Assembly: GCF_015707995.1 (NCBI RefSeq)
Contig: NZ_JAAGRY010000030.1
Location: 1-36,521, forward strand
Direction: 5' to 3'
DNA: 36,521 nucleotides
Source of the DNA: Microbacterium paulum
GTDB lineage: Bacteria > Actinomycetota > Actinomycetes > Actinomycetales > Microbacteriaceae
Part shown: piece after piece, positions 8,079 to 17,901 of the stretch
How positions within the stretch are numbered: the stretch's first letter is position 1
Layout: each line of letters begins with the position of its first letter
Translations under genes and position numbers: made by a program
The notes under the pieces: generated by a model
What the model was told of the DNA's origin: nothing
Databases searched by the model: none
What the model saw: the letters and a program-made list of their open reading frames with translations, nothing else

Positions 8079-8905
8079 CCGCCGCAGCACCCGTGGATGC
8101 CACCGTCGACGCGGCGGCGGCGCCGCGCCCGGCACGCCCCGCCTCCCCCTATCGGTTGTCGTTCGGGCGCGTCGTGCGCAGCGAATGGATGAAGCTGCTG
8201 ACCCTGCGCTCGACGTGGTGGTCGCTCGGCGTGACCGTCGCCCTGTCGCTCGCGATCTCGCTGATGATGGCTTCGGCCTCGCGCGATTTCGGCGGGGGAC
8301 TCGCCCCCGTGATGACGATCGTCATGCCGATGCAGTTCACGATGCTCGTCGCGGGCATTCTGGGCGCGATCGCCGTCACCGGTGAGTACTCGACCGGCAT
8401 GATCCGCTCGACCTTCACCGCCGAGCCACACCGCGGTGCGGTGCTCGGCGCGAAGGCGATCGTCGTGGCCGTCGTGATGGCCCTCGCGACCGCGCTCACC
8501 TACCTCGTCGCGATCCTGCTCACCGCGCCGATCCTGGGTGGTGCCGGGATTGACTGGTCGGATGCCGCGCAGTCGTGGGTTCCGCTCGGGGCGGGAGTGT
8601 TCGCGATGGCGATGTTCGCGCTGATCGGCCTGGGCTTCGGCTTCACCATCCGCAACGGCGCCGGCGCGATCGCGGCGACCGTCGGCGTGCTGTTCGTGCT
8701 GCCGATCGTCCTCAACATGTTCGTGTTCGCCGGTGAGAGCTGGCAGTGGATCGTCGACCTCGGCCAGTATCTGCCGATGGCGGCGGCGCAGATGGCGACG
8801 ACACCGGCGGGCGACGACGTGCTGCGGGGCATCCTCACGCTCGCGGCGTGGCCGGCGGCGCTGCTCCTCGGCGCGTGGGCGGCGCTGCGCACCCGCGACG
8901 CGTGA
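8075..8905 (+). CDS. ABC transporter permease (ABC-2 type)
   Basis: Membrane subunit of 276 residues with about six hydrophobic segments, including LGVTVALSLAISLMMA, MLVAGILGAIAVTGEY, ALTYLVAILLTAPIL, AMAMFALIGLGFGF and a C-terminal TLAAWPAALLLGAWAAL. The stretch ILGAIAVTGEYSTGMIRST after the second segment is the common ABC-2 permease pattern. The first ~30 residues are a Pro/Ala-rich cytoplasmic leader. The start codon overlaps the stop of the ATPase gene (ATGA). The two subunits presumably dimerise as an exporter; the substrate cannot be inferred. Confidence 0.9.
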   Translation: MTAAAPVDATVDAAAAPRPARPASPYRLSFGRVVRSEWMKLLTLRSTWWSLGVTVALSLAISLMMASASRDFGGGLAPVMTIVMPMQFTMLVAGILGAIAVTGEYSTGMIRSTFTAEPHRGAVLGAKAIVVAVVMALATALTYLVAILLTAPILGGAGIDWSDAAQSWVPLGAGVFAMAMFALIGLGFGFTIRNGAGAIAATVGVLFVLPIVLNMFVFAGESWQWIVDLGQYLPMAAAQMATTPAGDDVLRGILTLAAWPAALLLGAWAALRTRDA

Positions 8906-8954
8906 GCGGGTCGGGCGGCGCGCGTCGGGTTCCCTCCGCGTGCGCCCCCGCTCA
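8903..8954 (+). terminator. Imperfect long hairpin after the ABC permease
   Basis: Arms TGAGCGGG (8903-8910, including the stop codon) and CCCGCTCA (8947-8954) enclose a further partly pairing GGCGCGCG / CGCGTGCGCC. There is no T-tract. It is a plausible intrinsic terminator before the mscS promoter. Confidence 0.45.
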
Positions 8955-8976
8955 TCCGCGCCACAGGGTCGGTCGT

Positions 8977-8982
8977 TAGGAT
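8977..8982 (+). promoter_or_regulatory. -10 box of the mscS-like gene (TAGGAT), leaderless
   Basis: TAGGAT is followed by seven bases and the ATG at 8990. The bases GGAG lie only two bases from the start, too close for a ribosome-binding site. Confidence 0.6.
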
Positions 8983-8989
8983 CGGAGCG

Positions 8990-10264
8990 ATGATCTGGCG
9001 CACTGACCTCCACCCGGGCGAAACGCCCGCGATCGCCGACCCCGATCTGTGGCAGAAGATCCTGACCTGGCTCGGCGAAGCCGGGATGAACCTGCTCGCC
9101 GTGGCCCTCATCATCGTGGGCGCGATGCTCGCGTCGTGGGTGCTGCGCCTCGTGATCCGCCGGGTCGTCGACCGCATCGTGTCGGGCGCGAAGACCAAGG
9201 CCAACGTCGACGACACGCAGGCACTCGAGCGTTCCCCTCTCGCCTCGATGCGGCTCGTGCAGCGCACCCGCACTCTCGGGTCGATCCTGCAGAACATCGT
9301 CAATGTGACGCTCGTGATCATCGCCGCGCTGATGATCGTCAACGTGCTCGCCCCCGGCGTCGCAGGATCCTTCACCCTGCTGTCGGCGGCGATCGGCGCC
9401 GGGCTCGGTTTCGGCGCGCAGAACATCGTCAAAGACGTGCTCAACGGCATCTTCATCGTCGCCGAAGACCAGGTCGGCATCGGCGACGTGGTCGACCTCG
9501 GGCTCGCCACCGGCATCGTCGAATACGTGAGCGTGCGCGTCACGCACGTGCGCGACGTCAACGGCACCCTCTGGTACGTGCGCAACGGCGAGATCACCCG
9601 CATCGGCAACATGTCGCAGGGCTGGTCGCGGGTCATCATCGACCTCGCGGTGCCCGCCGACGTCGACATCGACGAGGTCGAGAAGACCATGCTCGGCGCG
9701 GCGAAGTCGCTCGCGAAAGACCCGAAGTGGCGCACCCGCGTCATCGAGCAGCCCGAGGTCTGGGGTCTCGAGTCGATCGCCGGCGATGCGCTCGTGATCC
9801 GCCTGGTCATGAAGACCCGCGCGAACGCGAAAGACGACGTCGCCCGCGAACTGCGCATGCGCCTCAAGCGCGCCGTCGACGAGCTCGGCGTCGAACTGCC
9901 CTCGCTCAACACCGTCACGCTCGTGGGCCTCGAGGGTGCGCAGCGCGTCCGCGGCGCGAACCCGCCCCGCACGCGGCCCACGCCCGTCGCGACGGCCGGC
10001 GCGGCGTCGGCGAACGCCGACGGTAAGGCCATCTGGAAGCCCCGCAAGGGCGGGTCGACGTCCGCGCAGCAGGCCGAGCGGGCCGAAACAGGGCCGACCG
10101 ACGCGGCCGCACCGAAGAAGCCACGGGCGTCGTCTGCGTCGACCTCTGCGTCGACATCGAAGGGTGCCACAGGGAAGAGCGGCGCCGCCGACGAGGCATC
10201 CCCCACCGAGGCATCCACCCGCCCCACGTCGCCCGATGACGATTCGACGGGAGCCACCTCGTGA
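8990..10264 (+). CDS. MscS-family mechanosensitive ion channel
   Basis: Small-conductance mechanosensitive channel, 424 residues. Hydrophobic segments lie at ~28-50 and ~100-120. The pore helix follows, with the Ala/Gly packing pattern [20 protein letters not shown] and then the beta-domain start [18 protein letters not shown]. The cytoplasmic vestibule runs to about residue 310. The last ~110 residues are a low-complexity tail rich in Ala, Ser, Thr and Pro with short SASTSAST repeats, absent from E. coli MscS and probably disordered. Its stop overlaps the GTG of glbO (GTGA), so the two genes are translationally coupled. The expected role is osmotic pressure relief in the cell membrane. Confidence 0.93.
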   Translation: MIWRTDLHPGETPAIADPDLWQKILTWLGEAGMNLLAVALIIVGAMLASWVLRLVIRRVVDRIVSGAKTKANVDDTQALERSPLASMRLVQRTRTLGSILQNIVNVTLVIIAALMIVNVLAPGVAGSFTLLSAAIGAGLGFGAQNIVKDVLNGIFIVAEDQVGIGDVVDLGLATGIVEYVSVRVTHVRDVNGTLWYVRNGEITRIGNMSQGWSRVIIDLAVPADVDIDEVEKTMLGAAKSLAKDPKWRTRVIEQPEVWGLESIAGDALVIRLVMKTRANAKDDVARELRMRLKRAVDELGVELPSLNTVTLVGLEGAQRVRGANPPRTRPTPVATAGAASANADGKAIWKPRKGGSTSAQQAERAETGPTDAAAPKKPRASSASTSASTSKGATGKSGAADEASPTEASTRPTSPDDDSTGATS

Positions 10265-10716
10265 CCGATCCCGAGCCGCAGAGCTTCTACGACGCGGTCG
10301 GGGGTCACGACACGTTCGTGCGCCTCGTCGACGCGTTCTACCGCGGCGTCGCGACCGACGAGGTGCTGAAGCCGATGTATCCCGAAGAAGACCTCGGGCC
10401 CGCAGCGGTGCGGCTCACGCTCTTTCTCGAGCAGTACTGGGGCGGGCCGACGACCTACAGCGAGCAGCGCGGCCACCCGCGCCTGCGCATGCGGCACAAC
10501 CCGTTCCACATCGACCCCGACGCGCGCGACCGCTGGCTCGCGCACATGCGCACCGCCGTCGACGAGCTCGGCCTGTCGCCGCTGCACGAGGCGACGCTGT
10601 GGGATTATCTGGAACGCGCCGCGTACGCGATGGTGAACACCTTCGAGCCGCGCGGCATCGGACCGACGCGCCCCGCGTCGTCGGCGCCGCTCACCGTGCA
10701 CCCCGACACGGCCTGA
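10261..10716 (+). CDS. glbO: Group II truncated haemoglobin GlbO
   Basis: Haem protein of 151 residues. The haem-pocket residues known from M. tuberculosis GlbO are all present with a constant offset of four: Tyr27 (B10), Tyr40 (CD1), proximal His79 (F8, in RMRHNPF) and Trp92 (G8, in RDRWLAHM). The central segment [20 protein letters not shown] is the group II signature. Known family roles are tight O2 binding and peroxide or NO chemistry near the membrane. The ~25-residue C-terminal extension is outside the globin fold. The start is GTG 10261, overlapping the channel gene's stop by GTGA. Confidence 0.96.
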   Translation: MTDPEPQSFYDAVGGHDTFVRLVDAFYRGVATDEVLKPMYPEEDLGPAAVRLTLFLEQYWGGPTTYSEQRGHPRLRMRHNPFHIDPDARDRWLAHMRTAVDELGLSPLHEATLWDYLERAAYAMVNTFEPRGIGPTRPASSAPLTVHPDTA

Positions 10717-10753
10717 GCAGACGCAGCATCCCCCCAGCGACAAAGGAGTCGTC

Positions 10754-12439
10754 ATGCCCTCTCCCACCCCCTCTTCGCACCGCGCCGACGCGCACCGCGC
10801 CGATGTGCTCGTGATCGGTTGGGGCCTCGCGGGTCTCGTCGCCGCCGCCGAAGCCGCCGCCGCGGGCAAGAGCGTCGTGATCGTCGATCAAGAGACGCGC
10901 GAGAACCTCGGCGGGCAGGCCTTCTGGTCGTTCGGCGGCCTGTTCTTCATCGACTCGCCCGAGCAGCGCCGCATGGGCATCCACGACTCGATCGAGCTCG
11001 CACGTCAGGACTGGTTCGACACCGCCGGGTTCGACCGCGACGACGACCACTGGCCGCGCCAGTGGGCCGAGGCGTATCTCGACTTCGCGCACCACGAGAA
11101 GCGCGCGTGGCTGCGTGAGAAGGGCGTCGGGTTCTTCCCCGTCGTCGGCTGGGCCGAGCGCGGCGGCTACACCGCCACCGGGCCGGGGAACTCGGTGCCC
11201 CGCTTCCACATCACGTGGGGCACGGGGCCGGGGATCGTCGCGCCGTTCCAGGCCGAGGTCGAGCGCGCCGAAGCGGAGGGCCGGGTGACGATCCTCCCCC
11301 GCCACCGGGTGACCGCGCTCGTCACCGCCGACGGCACCGTCACCGGCGCCTCGGGCGACGTTCTGGCGCCGTCGCACGCGCAACGCGGCGCCGCGACGTC
11401 GCGCGAGGTCGTCGGCGCGTTCGAGGTGACCGCGGCGGCGACGATCGTCGCTTCGGGCGGCATCGGCGGCAACCACGATCTCGTGCGCCGGCAGTGGCCC
11501 GCACGTCTCGGCACGCCTCCCGAGCACATGATCACGGGCGTTCCCGCCTACGTCGACGGGTCGATGCAGCCCGTCTCCGAAGCCGCCGGCGCGCGGCTGA
11601 TCAACGGCGACCGCATGTGGCACTACGTCGAAGGCATCCAGAACTGGGATCCGATCTGGCCGCAGCACGGCATCCGCATTCTGCCCGGGCCGTCGTCGAT
11701 CTGGCTGGATGCCACCGGCTCGCGCCTGCCCGTGCCGCTGTTCCCCGGTTTCGACACGCTCGGCACGCTCGCGCACCTGCGGCAGACCGGGTACGACCAC
11801 TCGTGGTTCGTGCTGTCGCAGAAGATCGTCGAGAAGGAGTTCACGCTCTCGGGCAGCGAGCAGAACCCCGACCTCACCGGCAAAGACGTGGCGTTGCTCG
11901 TCCGCTCGCGCCTCGGCAAGGGCGCCGCGGGGCCGGTGCAGGCGTTCCTCGACCACGGGGCCGACTTCGTCGTGCGGCGGACGCTCGACGAGCTCATCGA
12001 CGGCATGCGCGCCCTCCCCGGCGGCGACGCGCTCGACGGCGCGCGCGTGCGGCGCGAGGTCGAGGCGCGCGATCGCGAGATGAGCAACGAGTTCACGAAA
12101 GACGCGCAGATCGCGATGCTGCGCTCGGCGCGCGCCTACCGGGGCGACAAGCTCATCCGCACGGCCGCGCCGCACCGCATCCTCGATCCCGCGAACGGCC
12201 CGCTCATCGCGGTGAAGCTGCACGTGCTCACCCGCAAGTCGCTCGGCGGCATCGAGAGCGACCTGTCGGGGCGCGCACTCGGCCCGGGCGGCGCCCCGGT
12301 GCCGGGCCTGTACGCCGCCGGAGAGGCATCGGGCTTCGGCGGGGGCGGCGTGCACGGCTACCGCGCACTCGAGGGCACCTTCGTCGGCGGATGCCTCTTC
12401 TCGGGCCGCGTCGCCGGCCGCGCCGCCGCCGCCCTCTGA
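10754..12439 (+). CDS. FAD-binding dehydrogenase, KstD/fumarate-reductase-like
   Basis: Flavoprotein of 561 residues. It has an N-terminal dinucleotide-binding beta-alpha-beta unit, VLVIGWGLAGLVAAAEAAAA with the acidic strand-2 end VVIVDQE, followed by NLGGQAFWSFGGLFF. A second FAD-binding segment near the C-terminus reads PVPGLYAAGEASGFGGGGVH. This layout is that of the FAD_binding_2 superfamily (3-ketosteroid dehydrogenase, fumarate reductase flavoprotein). It resembles the conserved mycobacterial protein Rv0785, whose substrate is not established. The start is supported by a strong Shine-Dalgarno, AAAGGAG, 6 nt before ATG 10754. No steroid genes are nearby, so calling it a steroid dehydrogenase would be overreach. 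It is probably cotranscribed with glbO 37 nt upstream. Confidence 0.9.
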   Translation: MPSPTPSSHRADAHRADVLVIGWGLAGLVAAAEAAAAGKSVVIVDQETRENLGGQAFWSFGGLFFIDSPEQRRMGIHDSIELARQDWFDTAGFDRDDDHWPRQWAEAYLDFAHHEKRAWLREKGVGFFPVVGWAERGGYTATGPGNSVPRFHITWGTGPGIVAPFQAEVERAEAEGRVTILPRHRVTALVTADGTVTGASGDVLAPSHAQRGAATSREVVGAFEVTAAATIVASGGIGGNHDLVRRQWPARLGTPPEHMITGVPAYVDGSMQPVSEAAGARLINGDRMWHYVEGIQNWDPIWPQHGIRILPGPSSIWLDATGSRLPVPLFPGFDTLGTLAHLRQTGYDHSWFVLSQKIVEKEFTLSGSEQNPDLTGKDVALLVRSRLGKGAAGPVQAFLDHGADFVVRRTLDELIDGMRALPGGDALDGARVRREVEARDREMSNEFTKDAQIAMLRSARAYRGDKLIRTAAPHRILDPANGPLIAVKLHVLTRKSLGGIESDLSGRALGPGGAPVPGLYAAGEASGFGGGGVHGYRALEGTFVGGCLFSGRVAGRAAAAL

Positions 12440-12485
12440 CCCCGCCCCTGCCCCGCCCTGCGCCCCGTCCTGTCCTGCACTCCTC

Positions 12486-12571
12486 TCGCCGAACCGCCAC
12501 GTTTTGGTCGAGCCGCTACGATTCGGTGCGCCGAATCATGCCGGTTCGCACAAATCGTGGCGGCTCGGCGA
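12486..12571. repeat. Palindromic intergenic element with four copies of a ~17-bp motif
   Basis: The outer arms TCGCCGAACCGCCACG (12486-12501) and CGTGGCGGCTCGGCGA (12556-12571) are inverted repeats with a single mismatch in 16. Inside lie another forward copy of the motif (CGAGCCGCTACGATTCGG, 12509-12526) and another reverse copy (CCGAATCATGCCGGTTCG, 12531-12548). These two meet as a perfect ATTCGG-TGCG-CCGAAT hairpin. The result is four degenerate copies of CGARCCGSYAYGATTCG, two forward then two reverse, folding as one long nested hairpin. It lies in the 211-bp gap between the ends of two convergent genes. It could serve as a bidirectional terminator, but the internal repetition suggests a REP-like or MITE-like element. 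The remaining ~80 bp to 12650 show nothing I can name. Confidence 0.8.
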
Positions 12572-12650
12572 AGTGGGTGAGGGCTGGGAGGTGCGAGCGG
12601 CGCGGGGGCGCCACGACGCGGGGCGACGCGCCGGAGCGCGCGGGACCGGG

Positions 12651-13319
12651 TCAGGCGCCGCCGGTGGCGCGTACGGCGGTCAGGCCGGAGCGGACGGTGC
12701 CGCGGGTCAGCACATGCCCGCGGGCGAGCGAGACGCGCGTCCAGGGGCCGTTGCGGCGCACGAGCGCCGTCTCTTCGCCGGCGATGAACCCGAGGGCGAA
12801 CGCCGCGAACGCGACGCCCCTCGGCAAGCCGCCCAATGCGTCGTCGGCGGCGCCCCAGACGGCTGACCGCACCGCGTGCACGGCGTCGTCACCGGCAGCC
12901 GTGGGCACACCCTCGGCGACCGCGGCGATCCCCCACTGCGCGCGCTCGGCGAGCACCGCGGCGGCGATCGCGCCGTCGTCGGTCCAGCCGGCGCGCGGCG
13001 GCGACACGCCCGCCCACGTGGCCGTCACGGCAGAATCGGGCAGTTGCAGCGCCGCCGGGTCGTCTGACGCGGTCAGAGACTGCGCCTCGACGACGAGGTC
13101 GCACACCAGCTCGGGGTCGACGCGCACCGCGCGCATACCGAGCACGGTGGGGGTCGATTCGAGCAGGGTGCGCGGCGCGAGCGGCGCCGCCGTCACGACG
13201 AGCGTGCCGTTCTGAGCCTTCAGGCGGATCGCGCCGTCTCCCAGGGGCGCCGCGCGGCCCGAGAAGGTGAGCACGTCGGCCGCGGTGGGCGCGTCGGGAA
13301 AAAGCAGGCGTTGCGACAT
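12651..13319 (-). CDS. Conserved-looking hypothetical protein, divergent from tesB
   Basis: Protein of 222 residues starting MSQRLLFPDAPTAADVLTF. I do not recognise the family. It has no membrane segments, signal peptide, cysteines or catalytic motif, and is rich in Ala, Val and Thr with a predicted alternating strand pattern in the first half (AIRLKAQNGTLVVTAAPL). The codon pattern is normal for the window. ATG 13319 is chosen because TAGTTT lies 7 nt before it and because upstream in-frame sequence would run through the divergent tesB gene. Its stop lies 80 bp from the palindromic element. Divergence from tesB could mean shared control, but nothing shows a shared function. Confidence 0.75.
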   Translation of the reverse strand: MSQRLLFPDAPTAADVLTFSGRAAPLGDGAIRLKAQNGTLVVTAAPLAPRTLLESTPTVLGMRAVRVDPELVCDLVVEAQSLTASDDPAALQLPDSAVTATWAGVSPPRAGWTDDGAIAAAVLAERAQWGIAAVAEGVPTAAGDDAVHAVRSAVWGAADDALGGLPRGVAFAAFALGFIAGEETALVRRNGPWTRVSLARGHVLTRGTVRSGLTAVRATGGA

Positions 13320-13326
13320 CCGCCCT

Positions 13327-13332
13327 AAACTA
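13327..13332 (-). promoter_or_regulatory. -10 box of the 222-aa hypothetical gene (TAGTTT), leaderless
   Basis: TAGTTT is followed by seven bases and the ATG at 13319 on the minus strand. No Shine-Dalgarno is present. Confidence 0.5.
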
Positions 13333-13388
13333 CCAAGCGACCGCGCCGCCTGGCCGCGAACCGGTCGCCCGCTGACGACAGGAGCACC

Positions 13389-14360
13389 GTGCGCGAACCC
13401 GCCCCCGCCGCCGAGAACGGCTCGCCCGAAGAACCCTCGTCGACGGCGACCGAGCACCCGCACCCGGCGGTCACCGACCCCGTCGGGCTCATGCTCGACG
13501 TGCTCGACCTCGATTCGAGCGCCGCGCGCACCACCGAAGACATCTTCACCGGCTCTTCGCACCCCATGCCCACCGGGCGCATCTTCGGCGGACAGGTGCT
13601 CGCGCAGGCGATCATCGCCGCCGACCGCACGACCGACGACGACCGGGTGCCGCACTCGATGCACGGTTACTTTCTGCGACCGGGCGACTCCTCCACCGGG
13701 CTGACCCTCTCGGTCGACCGCATCCACGACGGACGGTCGTTCTCGACGCGCCGCACCCAGGCCTACCAGCACGGCGTGCCGATCTTCTCGATGATCTCGT
13801 CGTTCGAGCGAGAAGACCCCGGCCTCGAGCATCAATCGCCCGCACCCGAGGGCGTGCTGTCCCCCGAAGAGGCGCTCGAGAGAGTCGGAGCGTCACGCCT
13901 GCATCCGCTGTCGCGGCGACTCATCAGCGAGAGCCCCATCGAGGTGGTGCACGCCGAGGGGGCGATCTACGAGCAGGTGCCCGGCCCGCACGTGCCGCAG
14001 CAGAACGTGTGGTTTCGCACGCGGCGCACGATCGGCGACGACCCGGCCCTGCACCGCGCGGTGCTCGCCTACACGAGCGACCTGACGATCCAGGAACCGG
14101 TACTGCGCGCGCACGGTGTGGCCTGGGCCCAGCCCGGACTGAAAGTCGCCAGCCTCGACCACGCCATGTGGTGGCACCGCCGCGCGCGCGTCGACGAGTG
14201 GTTGCTCTACGCGCAGGAGTCGCCGAGCGCGCGCGGCGGGCGTGGCCTCGCGACCGGCCGCATCTTCACCCGCGACGGCGACCTGGTGGCCACCGTCGCG
14301 CAAGAGATCATGGTGCGCGTGCCCGATGCCTCCGACGCCGGCCCGGCAAGCGAGGCCTGA
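13389..14360 (+). CDS. tesB: Acyl-CoA thioesterase II
   Basis: Hydrolyses acyl-CoA to free fatty acid and CoA. The protein has 323 residues and a double-hotdog fold: the N-terminal hotdog contains GRIFGGQVLAQAIIAA and HSMHGYFLRPGD, the C-terminal one SDLTIQEPVL, SLDHAMWWHR and TVAQEIMVRV. The catalytic triad of E. coli TesB (Asp204, Thr228, Gln278) aligns with Asp231, Ser255 and Gln305 with identical spacing; Ser replaces Thr, a conservative change. The first ~30 residues are a disordered Pro/Glu-rich leader. The start is GTG 13389 with AGGAG just upstream. It converges with a second thioesterase on the other strand, 13 bp between stops. Confidence 0.95.
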   Translation: MREPAPAAENGSPEEPSSTATEHPHPAVTDPVGLMLDVLDLDSSAARTTEDIFTGSSHPMPTGRIFGGQVLAQAIIAADRTTDDDRVPHSMHGYFLRPGDSSTGLTLSVDRIHDGRSFSTRRTQAYQHGVPIFSMISSFEREDPGLEHQSPAPEGVLSPEEALERVGASRLHPLSRRLISESPIEVVHAEGAIYEQVPGPHVPQQNVWFRTRRTIGDDPALHRAVLAYTSDLTIQEPVLRAHGVAWAQPGLKVASLDHAMWWHRRARVDEWLLYAQESPSARGGRGLATGRIFTRDGDLVATVAQEIMVRVPDASDAGPASEA

Positions 14361-14373
14361 GCGGCGACGCCCG

Positions 14374-14839
14374 TCAGCGCCGGCTGAAGACGATCGGCTC
14401 GCCGAGGTGCGGCGCCCAGGCCGCGCGCATCTCGTTCGACAGACGCGTCGGCCGGAAGGTCGCCGCATCGACGAGCACGACCGACGAGGATGCCCGGGCG
14501 TAGAGCGTCTGGTCATCGTCGGTGGCCGGGCTGTACACCTCGTAGCAGACCTCGACGCTCGATCCGCCGAGCTTGCCGAACCACATCTGCACGTCGAGCG
14601 GGTCGCGCCGGTAGGGCACGGGTGCGAGGTATTCGATCTCCTGCCGTGCGATGAGGGTCAGTTCACGGGCATCCAACCCCGCCTCGATCACCGCGGTGTC
14701 GGGTGCCTGCTCGCCGACGATCGGCGACCAGAACACCCGCACGCGCGCCTCTTCGAGCAGCTTCAACATCGTCGCGTTGTTGACGTGGTTGAACGCGTCG
14801 AGATCGCCCCACCGCAGGTGGATCGGAACGTGGATGCGC

Positions 14840-14847
<8 letters not shown>
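14374..14847 (-). CDS. Single-hotdog acyl-CoA thioesterase (4HBT / YbgC-FadM type)
   Basis: Protein of 157 residues with the 4-hydroxybenzoyl-CoA thioesterase pattern near the N-terminus, HLRWGDLDAFNHVNNATML, in which the Asp residues and HVNN mark the active site. ARVRVFW and later EYLAPVPYRRDPLDVQMWFG follow the hotdog fold. The natural substrate in such proteins is generally unassigned medium- or long-chain acyl-CoA. GTG 14847 overlaps the last 8 nt of ettA, so it is translated from the ettA mRNA. A link between a ribosomal ATPase and a thioesterase is not obvious; this may be positional only. Confidence 0.9.
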
Positions 14848-16519
<1,672 letters not shown>

Positions 16520-16528
16520 AACGCGCCA

Positions 16529-16534
16529 AGTCTA
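16529..16534 (-). promoter_or_regulatory. -10 box of ettA (TAGACT)
   Basis: TAGACT is followed by nine bases and the ATG at 16519. A leaderless or very short-leader transcript is likely. Confidence 0.5.
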
Positions 16535-16567
16535 CGCGGCGACCCGTGTCGGGCTCGCCACCGGTTC

Positions 16568-17059
16568 TCACCAGTCGATGGGCCTCGTCTGGCCGATCAG
16601 GCACGTGTCGCCGGGAACGAGCGGCAGCACGAGCGCCGTCGGAGCAGGCGTCGAGGGGCCGACTTGGCCGACGAGGCATTCGCCCGCCCACTTCACCGAG
16701 AACTGGATCGAGTCGGCGGGGTTGCCGACCGTCGTGAGGTCGTTCGTGACCTGCATCTGCGCCTTCGGGAACCCGGCCGCCACGAGCGCATCGATGTAGG
16801 CGCGTCCCTGCGCGCGGGCATCGGTGGCGGCGACCGTGTTCACGACCTGGGCGAACAGCGGCAGGTTGTCTTCTGCCGAGCCGTCGGGCACCAGTGCCGG
16901 TCCCGTGGGCGTGGGGGTGGGCGTCGCCGTGGGCGCAGCGGTGGTCTGCGTGGACGTCGGGGTCGGCGTGGGTGTGCACGCAACGAAGCTGAGCACGCCG
17001 ACGATCACCAGGGAACCGAGCGCGGTGAGTCGGCGCGGGGAAGAGGCGGAGCGGCGCAC
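16568..17059 (-). CDS. Small secreted lipoprotein, function unknown
   Basis: Protein of 163 residues. The N-terminus is a lipoprotein signal peptide: RRSASSPRR, then a hydrophobic core LTALGSLVIVGVLSFVAC with Cys at about residue 28 as the lipidation site (the -3 position is Phe rather than the usual Leu). A Thr/Pro/Ala-rich spacer (~28-55) is typical of actinobacterial lipoproteins and reaches through the wall. The folded part (~60-163) has two Cys residues (GECLVG and DTCLIG) that could form a disulfide. It resembles Microbacteriaceae proteins annotated DUF6993, from memory only. GTG 17059 is preceded by TAGACT six bases upstream. It lies between ssb and ettA. Confidence 0.8.
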   Translation of the reverse strand: MRRSASSPRRLTALGSLVIVGVLSFVACTPTPTPTSTQTTAAPTATPTPTPTGPALVPDGSAEDNLPLFAQVVNTVAATDARAQGRAYIDALVAAGFPKAQMQVTNDLTTVGNPADSIQFSVKWAGECLVGQVGPSTPAPTALVLPLVPGDTCLIGQTRPIDW

Positions 17060-17065
17060 CCGTCG

Positions 17066-17071
17066 AGTCTA
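17066..17071 (-). promoter_or_regulatory. -10 box of the lipoprotein gene (TAGACT), leaderless
   Basis: TAGACT is followed by exactly six bases and GTG 17059. No Shine-Dalgarno is present. Confidence 0.55.
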
Positions 17072-17116
17072 GGCGGGCCGCCCGCGCGCGGCCGACTCGC
17101 CGCGCTCGCTCGCCCG

Positions 17117-17701
17117 TCAGAACGGAGCCTCCTCCGACTGCGAGGGCGCACCCCACCCGCCGGCGGCGACGAGCGAACGCTCGTCGGCTCGTGCGTCGTC
17201 GCCGGTCGCGTCGCCGCCGCCCGAGGTCGCGAAGCCCGAGTCCGACGGCTCGACCAGCTCACCGGTGGCGTGATCGACGTCCGTGCTCTGCGCCCACTCG
17301 TCGGGGGCCGCGGCGCGCGCATCGGGGCCGTTGCCGCTCGATTCTGCGGCGCGCCCGTCTTTGACGAACGTGGCGACGCCGAACATCAGGTCGGGACCGA
17401 TGCTCGTCGCCTCGAGATCAACGCTCGTTCCGGTGCGCCCGTTCGCCTCCCAGTGCCGCACTTTGAGCTTGCCCGAGAGGATGACGCGCTGCCCCTTCTC
17501 GAGCGAGGCGTAGGCGTGCTCGGCGAGCTTTCGGAACACCGAGACGTTGTAGAAGTTCGTGTGCACGTCGTGCCACGTGCCGTTCTCGAAGCGGCGCTCG
17601 GTGCTGGCCAACCCGAAGGTGACCATGGCGACTCCCCCTGCGACGTCGTGCCGCGTCGGGGGTGAGGTGAGGTTGCCGGTGATGGCGATGAGATCTGACA
17701 T
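17117..17701 (-). CDS. ssb: Single-stranded DNA-binding protein
   Basis: Protein of 194 residues. The OB-fold spans ~1-110: MSDLIAITGNLTSPPTRHDV, FGLASTERRF, NFYNVSVFRKLAEHAYASLE, GQRVILSGKLKVRHWEANGR. A flexible acidic Gly/Asp/Ala-rich tail follows and ends EEAPF, the conserved acidic tip that docks repair and replication partners, although the penultimate residues differ from the DDDIPF of E. coli. The standard actinobacterial SSB next to rpsF/rpsR is not here, so this is probably a second, SsbB-like paralogue. ATG 17701 has AAGGA about 10 nt upstream. A perfect hairpin at 17751-17786 lies 50 nt upstream of the start. Confidence 0.92.
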   Translation of the reverse strand: MSDLIAITGNLTSPPTRHDVAGGVAMVTFGLASTERRFENGTWHDVHTNFYNVSVFRKLAEHAYASLEKGQRVILSGKLKVRHWEANGRTGTSVDLEATSIGPDLMFGVATFVKDGRAAESSGNGPDARAAAPDEWAQSTDVDHATGELVEPSDSGFATSGGGDATGDDARADERSLVAAGGWGAPSQSEEAPF

Positions 17702-17750
17702 GACGGGTCGTCCTTTCGCGATGCGGGCTGCGGCATCTCCGCAGTCCCCT

Positions 17751-17786
17751 GCTCCGGCACCCGCGTGCCCATCCGGGTGCCGGAGC
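17751..17786. repeat. Perfect 13-bp inverted repeat between ssb and the 82-aa gene
   Basis: GCTCCGGCACCCG (17751-17763) and CGGGTGCCGGAGC (17774-17786) are exact inverted repeats around a 10-nt loop. The element lies between two divergent genes, where a terminator is not expected. If ssb is transcribed from the TAGATT box at 17907-17902, the hairpin would be in its leader, 50 nt before the ATG. Alternatives are an operator or a leftover mobile element end. The structure is certain, the role unknown. Confidence 0.75.
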
Positions 17787-17901
17787 ACGCCCAGCTTGGC
17801 GTCGGCCCGGTGCGGCCCGTGCCCGTTCGCGCCCGAATGTGGACAGCTGACGAGAATGCCGAACTGGGGAGGAGGCGATGAGCGGACGATGTCGGAGGTC
17901 G

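Noticed and set aside
10754..12439. 3-ketosteroid dehydrogenase as a firm name
   Set aside because: The fold matches, but no steroid-degradation genes are near and the Rv0785-like branch has no proven steroid activity.
13320..13835. A longer form of the 222-aa hypothetical protein extending to 13835
   Set aside because: The extra 172 codons would be antisense to tesB, and the conserved-looking protein with its -10 box starts at 13319.
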